A DNA stretch of 35,450 bases from Ettlia oleoabundans (taxonomy: Eukaryota > Chlorophyta > Chlorophyceae > Chlamydomonadales): contig JAAMXP010001762.1 of assembly GCA_019693395.1 (NCBI GenBank), forward strand, positions 1 through 35,450, read 5' to 3'. The notes beneath the pieces were generated by a model that was not told where the DNA came from, did not search any database, and was given only the letters and a program-made list of their open reading frames with translations. The number at the start of each line of letters is the position of its first letter. The first letter of the stretch is position 1. A program made the translations under genes and the position numbers. Positions 11,536 to 21,200 of the stretch are shown here, in pieces.

Positions 11536-12539
11536 ATGACGGTAACTGCAAACCGAGACCCCGACCCAAACGTCCGAGCTCAAGAGGTGACGCAGTTGCT
11601 TAGGCGGGGTCGGAACGCATAGCATGGGCATGCAGGGTTCTGTGGCACAGTGCTTGGCAAAGTGCCAGTGCCGCTGCCTAGACCCTGCCGCCCGGATGCT
11701 GGTTGACTTGGCCATCCTCTCCTCAACGCAGGTGGCCAAGCACATCCATCGAGCAGCCGAGGAGCTGGTGGCCGCTGCTGAGCAGCTCCCTAATTGCGAT
11801 TGCGCTGTTTTTGGCGCAGAAGACACGAAGGCGGTAGTTGGTGACCTTGCGCGTGCTGAGCTGGCGTGCGGGCAGGTTCACACTGGCCTGCGCTCTTTGG
11901 AGCGCAATCGCCAGGGCACAGCCCACGGACTGGCAACTCTCGAGGTGACTAGAGGCTTGGCAACACGACAGCCCCTGTCATGTGCAAGGAGCGCTGTGAA
12001 GCATAGTTACCGCAAGCAGCACTCCTGGCTCGTCTGTATGCATATGAACGCATATGAATGCTCATATGAATGCTCAACACCTGCAAGGCATTCCTTTGGT
12101 TGCTTATGCCCCCCAAAGTAGCAGAGCCGTGTGCTGAGCGGCACTCTCTGTTCCATGTTGAGCCATGCGCTGCAGACTCAGCCGCTGGAGGGCGCCGTCA
12201 ACCCTCCGCTACAGCCCAGGACTGCTGAAGCCCTAAGCGCGTAAGCAGTGACTTGTTTAACCAAGATTATCATGCAGCTTAAGCTTGCATGACTGTACAG
12301 TTAAAAGCGTTGTCCTCCGCTATCATGCCATGCCTGCACCGACACCTAGGACTTCCGTAATGTTTTCGTTGGTCTCCTGATGTGACACGTACAAGAAGGT
12401 GCCAGGTTCTCATACCTGCTGCAGCCGACTTGGTATCAAGGTATGAGCGATGCCTAGCCTCCTTCCCTGCTTGCCCCTAGCTCCCTGCAGGCTGTCTGAG
12501 GAGGCTGCCAGTGAATTAACCGGCGGGCAGGCCTGGTGA
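11536..12539 (+). CDS. Gene X-A: unrecognised helical protein, tandem paralogue of X-B
   Basis: Family not recognised. Exons 11536..11586, 11732..11944, 12176..12240 and 12491..12539 join in phase to 125 aa. The model is supported by the second copy (X-B), which has the same four exons with identical lengths for exons 2-4 (213, 65 and 49 nt) and the same phases. The main exon encodes an Ala/Glu-rich, probably alpha-helical segment (HIHRAAEELVAAAEQ, then CAVFGAE, then DLARAELACGQVH and GLATLE). The protein ends in SELTGGQAW. No signal peptide, membrane span or metal-binding cluster is seen. By eye, exon 2 is 53/71 identical in protein to X-B, with no indels, which suggests selection on a protein. 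Intron 3 has a GT donor here (AGCGC|GTAAGC), unlike X-B. Confidence 0.75.
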
Positions 12540-12586
12540 TATGGCAGGAGGATAAAGCATGGAGCGTGGAGGTGACGCAGGGAGGC

Positions 12587-12591
12587 TGTAA
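12587..12591 (+). terminator. Polyadenylation signal of X-A
   Basis: TGTAA lies 48 nt after the X-A stop codon. The next 450 bp or so (to about 13040) are AT-richer and hold no gene that I can see. Confidence 0.45.
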
Positions 12592-13043
12592 ACATTTCGC
12601 GCGTGTTACTATCCTCCAAGAGCGACAGCGCTAGCCGCCATTGCCAGGCGTAAGCAGCACCGCGTCGCGTTAGTCGCGGGTGGTTCTAAATTAATTCCAT
12701 TGTCATCTTCATCCTCCTTAGTTATATCATATTACCGGTCTATGGGCCACTGGAGGAAGGGCCCAGCCCGCTGGTCATGCTAGGTTGCTGGTGCAGGCCC
12801 CATGTTGTGGGACAATTGCACTGGAGAATGACATGCCTCAACATATCCATGCCAATGATATTACACATCCTTTTCTTGCATGCCTTTGTCTATGAAATTA
12901 TGTCCCGCAGCGGCTGCACCACGGCTGGACCTGTAGCACCCAGGGTCATATGAGTGTAACAGAGAGACCGGTGATCCTGACAGGTTTAATAATTAAGCCG
13001 AGTGGTTCTACAACACATGAAAGTCGCGATGAACAGCAGTTGT

Positions 13044-13048
13044 TTACA
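13044..13048 (-). terminator. Relict polyadenylation signal of the H-gene remnant
   Basis: TGTAA on the minus strand in the context TTTACAAATCAA. The matching position after the intact H gene reads TTTACAAGTCAA. This supports duplication of the 3' UTR as well as coding sequence. Confidence 0.5.
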
Positions 13049-13224
13049 AATCAATAATACCATACAGGTGCCGAGAATGAGCTTTTGCTGTCGCCACGAA
13101 TCTGTGCGACTACATACTAGCAGAGCGCATTGGGCATGAAAGTTTGCCCAACACAGTACCAACTCATGTGCCATCCGTCAACTTCCATATCACACATATG
13201 AAAGCGGACCATTGTGGGGCTGGG

Positions 13225-13513
13225 GAGGCTGATACCCCAGCACCATCAAGCTTATCATTCATCACTCAATTTCCCAAGCTGACTTTCCTAGCACCCCCCT
13301 AGCAACAACCTAGATTACACTTTAGCCTGCTCAGGCTGTAGAATCCTCCTTCTTTTGGAGGGTTCTGTGTCGCAAGTTCCGTTGCGGTTAGGCAGACTGT
13401 TAACACCAAAAGCAAAAGCATCACTGCGCAAAACCGCTGCAGAGCTTCACAGGCCGCGCTCAGTTTCAAGCAAGCACAGCAGTGCGCTGACAAATGCCTG
13501 CGGGTTGCCCTTG
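13225..13513 (-). pseudogene. Remnant of the last exon of the Mg-chelatase H gene
   Basis: Next to an acceptor TTTTGCAG at 13514, the minus strand encodes KGNPQAFVSALLCLLETERG-L then a stop. This aligns with KANPQAFGNVLRRMLEAAGRGMW at the start of the last exon of the intact gene (15202..15367); the Trp codon TGG has become TGA. After about 115 bp of inserted or diverged sequence, homology resumes at 13226-13266 with the codons for the C-terminal MDDELEGVG segment, now full of stops. No preceding H exons are present, so this piece cannot give a functional subunit. It is best read as the leftover of the tandem duplication that also produced X-A and X-B. Confidence 0.85.
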
Positions 13514-14035
13514 CTGCAAAAGATGTGCAGGCAGGTGATAAACTGATCTGGTCTGTTTGGGCAGCAAACCGTTGCGCTGAGCAGGTTACAGCACAGTGGG
13601 GCAGTGGCCTGCATACCGATGCAACAAAGCAGTGCCCCCTGGGCAGTGGTACCGTGTTCAGTGCAACACTCGTGCAGCACGCACGGCGCAGGTAGCAGCG
13701 CTTTCACGTCAGCAGGCAAGCCCCATTGGTGGTACTAAGCCAGGGTGCAGGAGGAAAGCTCACCAACGCCTTGGAAGGCGCCAGAAACGAACAACGTGTC
13801 GTTTGCATGTTTTTGTCGGACATTGGTCGGCAATGGGAGAAAGAGAGAGAGATGTTGGCTGTCCAAGGTGCCTCCTGCTGCGCATGCTGCTCCAGCATGG
13901 CTGACTTCTCGACATCTAATGCCGCACCTGATGGGTTTATGTTACAAAGCCGACTAAAACTTTTGAAACTGCCTCTCCGTGCAAAGCATCTGCCTCATTT
14001 CGCTGCTTTTCTAGCTAAACTTCATACGTCTCTCC
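13514..14035. other. Intergenic stretch at the duplication junction
   Basis: No recognisable gene. It starts as the former intron next to the H remnant and ends as the upstream region of X-B. Open frames here are short and unsupported. The breakpoint of the duplication should lie within it, but I find no mobile-element ends. Confidence 0.5.
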
Positions 14036-14944
14036 ATGACGGCGACTACAGAGGCTACAGACCAAGTCACCAGAGCTGAAGAGGTGCACGCGGCTGCCAA
14101 TAGGCAGGCAGGAGGCATAGCACGGTCATGCAGGGTGCTGTGGCAGTGCAAGCGGTGCTGGCAGGCGCCTGTCGTCGGGCATCTTCACGCAGTTGGCCTC
14201 CCTAAACGCAGGTGGCGGATCACATCCACCGTGCAGCCGAGGACCTGGTGACAGCTGCGGAGCAGATCCCTGATTGCAATTGCGCCGTCTTTGGCGCAGA
14301 GCGCATGGCGGCAGTTGTTGCTGACCTTGCGCGCGCTGAGATGGCATGCGGGCAGGTTCACATTGGGCTGCGCACCTTGGAGCGCAGGCACGAGGGCTCA
14401 GCCCTTGGACTGGCCACCCTGGAGGTGAGTAGACAGCTCGTTCTGCTCTGGGGACTTCAATGCAGTACACCTTCTGCCAGCAGCACCTCTGGCTCTTCTG
14501 CACATACATTACAAACACCCTACACCTCGGTCCCCTGTGATGCTGGCTGCTGAATACTGAGCAGCTTTGGCCCTGTTCCCTGTTCCGTGCCGAGCCAACA
14601 TGCTGCAGACTCAGCCACTGGAGGGCGTTGCCAGCCCTCCCTGGCAGGCCAAGGCTGCACAAGCCCTCAGCAGGCGAGCAGTGGCACCGCAGCGTTGAAA
14701 CCAGCAAACGGAATGCATACCTGGGTGGTGTTGATTGTTATATCATCCCGCAACCTTGCTACACCTGCAACGGCGTCTGTGAATATCTACCTGTAATTCA
14801 GTTGCTTATGCCTGTGGCAGCCTAGTGGGTGCTTTGTATTCATTGAGCACACGCATGCATTTACGCACGCACGCGCTGACCCCCACTTTCTGCAGTCTGT
14901 CTGATGAGGCCGCGAGTGAATTTACCGGCGGGCAAGCCTGGTGA
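14036..14944 (+). CDS. Gene X-B: unrecognised helical protein, tandem paralogue of X-A
   Basis: Family not recognised. Exons 14036..14083, 14212..14424, 14609..14673 and 14896..14944 join in phase to 124 aa. The layout is that of X-A, only exon 1 being one codon shorter. Exon 1 encodes MTATTEATDQVTRAEE; exon 2 an Ala-rich helical stretch (HIHRAAEDLVTAAEQ, CAVFGAE, DLARAEMACGQVH, GLATLE); exon 3 a Pro-containing linker; exon 4 ends SEFTGGQAW. The donor of intron 3 is GC (AGCAG|GCGAGC) where X-A has GT. Without this splice the frame would stop at once, so the GC donor is required by the model. The gene converges on the H-subunit gene: its stop is 258 bp from the H stop, so the 3' UTRs are close or overlapping. 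Conservation of both copies without indels suggests both are, or were recently, functional. Confidence 0.75.
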
Positions 14945-15015
14945 TGTGGCAAGAGCAAGGCGCAGCAGTGGAACATGGCAGTTCCGTCTGCTTGGCGGGG
15001 ATGGAATGGATAGTT

Positions 15016-15020
15016 TTACA
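15016..15020 (-). terminator. Polyadenylation signal of the Mg-chelatase H gene
   Basis: TGTAA on the minus strand, 182 nt after the H-subunit stop codon and 72 bp from the convergent X-B stop codon. Confidence 0.5.
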
Positions 15021-15201
15021 AGTCAAGAGGGTTTCATAACGGCAAAGAACAGCATAAGTGATCAATGAAATCAATACAACTCAAGGGCCACTGGAAAGCT
15101 ATCAACTGTCGCCACCAGTTGATGCAAATACTAGCGGAGTGCAATCAACATACATGCTCAGCCAACACAAAGAGGAGCCAGCCAGCCACGTTTGCATCAC
15201 A

Positions 15202-18200
15202 CTAGCGTGATGAAGCTGACACCCCCACACCCTCAAGTTCATCATCCATCTCGGCATACATCTGCCGCAACCGCTCTAGCGTCTGAGCATCTGCGTCCCA
15301 CATGCCGCGCCCAGCAGCCTCGAGCATGCGCCGCAGCACGTTGCCAAAGGCCTGCGGATTGGCCTTGCTGCAATGAATCACACAAGATGGCAAGGAAGCA
15401 GTTGCATATATCCGTTATCTGGTGAAAAGTGGGGTTGCCCGTGTGTGTGTGTGGTAGCAGTGGTGGTGGCGGTGGTGGTGTATGTGTGTGTGTATGTTGG
15501 GTGGTGGTGGTGGGGTGGGGTGNNNNNNNNNNNNNNNNNGGGGCTGGGGGGCCTGCTCTGCAAGGAATGTACAACGAACTTGAGTGTCAAAAGCAGCTGC
15601 ATTTCATTCCAGCGCTGCTACCGCGCTGTTACAGTCACCAGACAAATTCGCCACAACTGCCTGTTCACCCTTGTCCAGCCAGCGTCCCTGCCCGCCAGCC
15701 CTCACCGCAGCTTCGCCGCCATGTCAGGGTCCAGGGCATAGGTCTGCGCTGCCTGGTCCCAAGTCCACTTCTCCAGGAAGCCAGCGGTGGCCCCCCACCC
15801 CAACATGGCGGTCATGCGCTGGGAGATCTCAAAAGCGCCGCCAGAACCTTGCGCAGCCATGGCTTCAGCCCACCTACAGAAAATAGAAGGAAATGTGCAT
15901 GTCAAGGTGTTTGAGCGGGATGTATATGTTGGGAATGAACATGGCAGTGGCCCAGCTGGGCAAGGCAAGTAAGTGGCAAGCAGCACGCTTGTGGGATTTT
16001 GGTGCTGTGTGCTGCCAGCCTTGCCCGCCAATATGCTGGCTGTTGCTTAACAACCCAGCACCCAGCCCGTGTTCACTTGCTCACGTCACTAAACCTGAAG
16101 CGCAGTCCCACAATGAATTGAGGAGGTGCGACATGCAGGTGCATGAAGCAAGCCCGAAATGCACGGCACCACAAGGGGGGGGGGCGTACGGGCGGGCGGG
16201 CATATGCAGCTCAACATAACCCCCCCACGCCCATGCCCACCCCAGCCACACGCCCACGCCCACCCCAGCCACACCCACCCCACCCAAAGCCCTACTACAA
16301 TATACATGCGCAGCTCAACCTCCGAAAGCAGGCCAGTAGTGTCGCTACTCACTTGGGGTTGAGCAGCTTGGAGCGATACTCTAGGCGCAGCACCTCCTCC
16401 AGCTCACGAGGTCGCACCTCCTTGCTGAACGCCTCAACAATGCTGCACCCAACCTGGGCGCCTGGACGCGAAGCCTGCAGAGCATTGATGATCAAGTCAG
16501 GGGTAGGCGGGAAGTGGTACCGCCAACTCACAACTGACATCACTCACGTGGCACAGCGGGCTGGCCGCCATCACCTGCCACACGATGCTCGCAGCAAGGA
16601 CCGCCGCCCACTCAACGAACCACCCACAGACTCATCCACCAACCAACCCGTGCGCCCGCCCATCTGCACTCCAGCGCGAGGAGACAACCCCACCTGACTG
16701 CACCAATCTTGGCCAACAAGTTTTACCTGCGCAGCGCGTCTGAGTGCCCCCGTGTTTGCATAGTACTCCTGTATGTCGGTCAGCCCGTACTCCACACTGT
16801 CAATCTCCTGCAGGCTCAAACACAGAGGCATGCTTGGTGCAGGAGCGAAATGGCGATTGGGGTTGAAAGCGGTGTCAAGGCACCGCCGCCAAAGCACCGT
16901 CAGCAGCAGCTGAGCGGTGACGGGCCAATTGCTGGCACATTCTGTCACCTAACACCGCTATGCACAGCCAGCTGCCGCCAATCATCAGTCTGCCCACCTG
17001 CACCACTCGGTCCGTGGTCTTCAGCAGCTCTTGAAGCACCTCGGGCCGCGCAGTTCCACGCTCACCGCCCCGGCCATAGCTGCAGAGCAGAATGGAAACT
17101 GTGTGACCGTGACCGCAAAGAGCCAGTCAGACACCGCTTGCTTAGACGCAGACTGCTGTCCCGGGTTTATTTTGCGTTCATGAGGGACAGCCTTGGAGGC
17201 CAGCTCTCTAAATGAACAGCAATCACATGATTGACCACCCACCCAACGGATGTTTGATTGACAAACGCTACAGGCAGCCAGCAACAACATCTTCCCGCCT
17301 TCGCGCCAATCTACCCCTAAATCAACTCCGCCTCCCACCTGAATGCGTTGCGTGAGACCCATGTGGCTCCCAGCTCGTAGCCGTCCTCCCAGTTGGAAGC
17401 CCCCACACGCTCATTCACCATAGAACCATAGTCGCCTGCAGAGTGGAGCAAGGGCAACACTTGCATATAGGAAGCATAGGACCAAAAGGTCTGGCGGAAA
17501 GGGCGGGCTCCAGGGCACTAAGCAAGCCACTGCGGCTCTGTCCGGCATCCACAACCGCTTCCATTTTGCTGATTGGGCTGGCTGGCAGAACGTTTCCTGG
17601 CAGCAGGCCAAGAACAAGGAAGCGGAGCGCATGGAGAGCCTCAGAGAGCCGGCAGCCTGCTGGGCTGGACAGCGTGCCTGCTGGGTTGGAGAAGAGGCGG
17701 GCAGCGGGGTTGACCAGGCCCTTCTCCTTCATGGCCAGCGCGTGCTTGCGCACATAGTTGAGCTCAAGCGGTTCGTCAGCTTCAGCTGCGCGCTGCACCA
17801 ACAAGAGCAAGAAGGCGTGGAAGCAGGGTGTTGGTGCATGCGCCAGGCGGGCACAGGCAGGAGGCGGGGCAGCGATGAGGGCGTGCAATCAGCAAGGTGG
17901 GAAGAGTACATGACGTCAAATTCGTGAGGAGACCTGAGTGACGATGGTGCACTAACAACTTTACATATAACAAGCCAGCACACAAGCTTGCTGCGACAGC
18001 ACTAGCAGCCACCCAGCCGCCTGTCGCCATGACCCACCGCATGGTGGTAGCCAGCACTGCCCCACCTGCCGCCCACTTTCTCCCACTGCCGCCCTGGCGT
18101 GCCTCCACCCACCTGGAAGCAGTCGTCCAGTAGCTCCACCACGTTCTGGAAGCTGTCCCGGAAGATTCCCGACATGTTGCACAGCACGTCCACACGCGGC

Positions 18201-21200
18201 CGCCCGCCCATCTCTTCCAATGGGATGAGTTCGAAACGAGCTATGCGGCCCGTGCCTTCCTTGACGGGGCGGGCACCCACCAGGTGCAGCGCAATGGCGA
18301 CTGCGAGGGGTGGTTATGGTTGGGGTTAGGGGGAGGGGAGGAAGATGACACGCAGGGGATGTTGAGGTCTTGAAGCATGGAGGTGCAGATGCAGGTGAGG
18401 CATGGTGGCCTGAGAGGGTTGGCCTTGCCATGCTGGTTTGCCAAACTGCAGAAAGCGCCAGCTAACAGCGGACACCGCCAAGTTTACAGGAAGTTATTGC
18501 AAGAACAGCACGATTCAGTATGATTGTGCACACCTTCAGTAACCAATGAACGACCATTTCCAACCCTCCCTTGTCTCACACCCACCCGACTCTCCCTTGG
18601 TTTTGATGGCATCAAGCCCCCACAGGTTAACTGCGATGGTTTCAGGCCAGGCGCCGCCATTCGCATCTCGGTGGGCCTGCATTTCCAGCCAGGGACAGCA
18701 TCGGCGGAAGCGTGAAATCGGTTGCATCTCGCCGTCGGGGCTGGCAACAGCTGGCAAGACGATGCTTCATGAGCTCGGCACGAATGCGCAAAACAACCAC
18801 AAGGACAACCATAGGCTGATAGCCAAGTGAGATTGGCATGCCAGCAAAGCGCATGCCTCCGACCCAACCACCAACAGACTGCTACTGAATTAAACCCATA
18901 CAGCAGCAGGCATACCTGCCTGCCAGCCCGCCTGCCTGCCTCCCACTGACCTGCAAGATGGCCTCTGCTGCCTGTGTCCCCCGCTCCAAGGCGGCCGGAG
19001 ATGGCATGCGATAGGGGTCGAGGGCATGAATGTTGCGCCCGGTGGGCAGCACACCTGTGATGGATGGAATAACACGGTCTGTTGATGACGAGACTAGGGA
19101 ACGTAGCAGGAACACGACAAATGGGTTGAATTAGAAGAAGTGGACATGAAAACTGCTGAGAACTGCTAGCAGGCAGCTATCCAACCATGCCTCAACTGCT
19201 TGCTCACCCTACCATCACCCCGCCCCGCACTGGGCCCCCCCCAAGAGACGCCGGCATGGGGCGTATACGACTCACCTTCTCCATCCCGCAGCAGATCCCC
19301 GCCCGCCTCAGGCAGGATGTACTCCCCATTCAGCGCCCGCACTACCGACCGCAGCTCCTCGCTGTTCAGGGCCAGCAGGTCCCGGATGCGTACCGCCTCC
19401 TCCAGCTTGTCCTGCCGTACTTCAGGTGGTGCATGTACTGCCTGACCGGGTATGTCGCTCGCCGCTGTTTGCGAGCTGCGACAAGGAAGGGAGTAAGGGT
19501 TGCCAGCATAGGGTGGGAAGGATGTGTGCTGAAAGAAGTGCCAGCTCATCCCCTCAGGGTGGCAAGTGGACAGGTAGCAGTGCAGACGGCGAGCCAACTG
19601 CAGCACCAGCAGACAATTATGCCGCTGCCTGCCACCTGCTCAGTGTATCCAGGTTCCGGAAAACACTGCCTCAATAAGAGAGCGCAACGGCTATAACATG
19701 GAGTAGTGATGCAAATCTGTGTGATTGGCCTCAGTCACCTGCCGCTGGTGCTGGCTGCTGGCTGGCGGTAGATGCGGTCCAGCCGCGCCCGCAGCTCATT
19801 AACTGTCTCATTTGGGGCTGCAGCTGCAACCACTTCCACAACTTCTGGGGGCAAGTCCTCCCCAAAATATGCTGCAGGTGCGATGCCAGGGTCATGATGG
19901 CAAAATAAGCAAACATGCATCATTGAATGGTGTTGTGGGTAATTGCGGTTGGCAGGACAGGTCAAGAAACATGCTGCTGACGGGACAAAAGAGATAGAAA
20001 GACTCGAACAACACCCCAAAGAGGTGCAAGGAGTGCGCTCGTGGCTAACCAAACATGGCTCGCTGACCACCAAGCTGCCGACTGCTGCCCTGCACCTGAC
20101 AGGTACTGCGCCGCTTGCTCGGGTGGAGGGGGCTGGCCCAGCACGTGCAGCCCCTGAGAAAAGATGCGGTTCTCCACAACCTGCGGCACAACAGGAGGAG
20201 GTTGAAACCTGGTGGTAGCACCAAAGGCACAACAGGCAGGGTTGGCCCAAGTTAGGACTTTGGGTCAAGTTGAGAGAATCTGCAGAATGACCAGCCAGCC
20301 CAAGTAGGAGAGCGCCATATGAACAATGCACCGCAGGTTCCCGGCGGCCCATAGCTGAGTCAGACAACACAGACGCCTCTCGCCTGCAGGTACTGATAGA
20401 CGCGGAAGGCATACTCCACAAACGCCTCGGTGCTGATGGAATCTGCATCCTCCGCTGTAAGCACACGCTTCTCAGCACCACCCGCCGCCCCTCCCATTGC
20501 CGCTGCTCCTGCTGCTGTTTCCGCAGTTCCCGCTGCTCCTTCTCCGGCTGTTTCTGCTGGTTGTGGGTGGAAGGGGCAGTCGTCCTGCAGCCCCGCCGAC
20601 GCCAGCAGCTCCAGAATGGGGCCCTTCAAGGCATCGCTAGCCTCAGGCTGCTCACGGTACTCTGCAGGACGGGGGCCGAAGAACAGCAGGTGAAGAGGGA
20701 ACACGAACAAAAGCCACAACAACAAAACAGGTGAGGCCAAGACACGGTTGATCATGGACACCCGTCTTTCAGTAAGCAGGGCAATACCACCGCAGGTGAA
20801 AGCTTAAAAAGGTGAGAGGCCTTGACACAAAACACACACACTTTCGACCCAAGCCTGGGCCAGTCACCCACCAACACAATACCTTCAACAAATTACCTGC
20901 CAGCAGCGACTTCAGCTCCGCCATCTGCTTGTACAGCCCTGCACGGCCGTAGGGCGGCACGTTGTAGCTGACTATGGTGCCGTACCCGCGGCGCTTGGCG
21001 ATGATGGACTCTGAGGGGTTGTTGCAGGCGTACACGTACACGTTGGGCAGGTCACCTGCATGGAACAAAAAGGTCACGTGTTGATGGTGGGTAGGTAAGT
21101 GGGATGTGGGTAATCGGAGCGTGCTAACCTTGCGGGCCAGGCACACTTATGTTTTGCAGCACCAATGTGCAATGCAGGTGAAATAAGATTTGTGTTGGGC

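Larger units (their letters stand above)
11536..15367. repeat. Decayed tandem duplication (X gene plus 3' end of the Mg-chelatase H gene)
   Basis: Unit 1 runs from X-A (11536) to about 13513; unit 2 from X-B (14036) to about 15367 in the last exon of the H gene. Both units show the same order and orientation: X on plus, then the H-gene 3' UTR and last exon on minus. Shared pieces include all four X exons, a TTTACAA polyadenylation region (13043 and 15015), an ACTAGC(A/G)GAG block (about 13116 and 15132), the H C-terminal codons (13226-13266 and 15213-15250) and the start of the last exon (13513 and 15367). Unit 1 has extra DNA between X and the H remnant, and about 115 bp inserted within the remnant exon. 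Confidence 0.8.

Noticed and set aside
13225..14000. Transposon-mediated origin of the duplication
   Set aside because: I looked for inverted or direct terminal repeats, LTR ends or transposase-like peptides at the junction and saw none. Simple unequal exchange explains the structure.
15429..15914. Plus-strand frames running through the N gap
   Set aside because: They are built on GT microsatellite and unknown bases, and lie opposite H-gene exons.
19735..20481. 248-codon minus-strand frame in the H gene
   Set aside because: Only its last part (19739-19871) is coding, in the frame used. Upstream it crosses introns and the Ala-rich exon out of frame.
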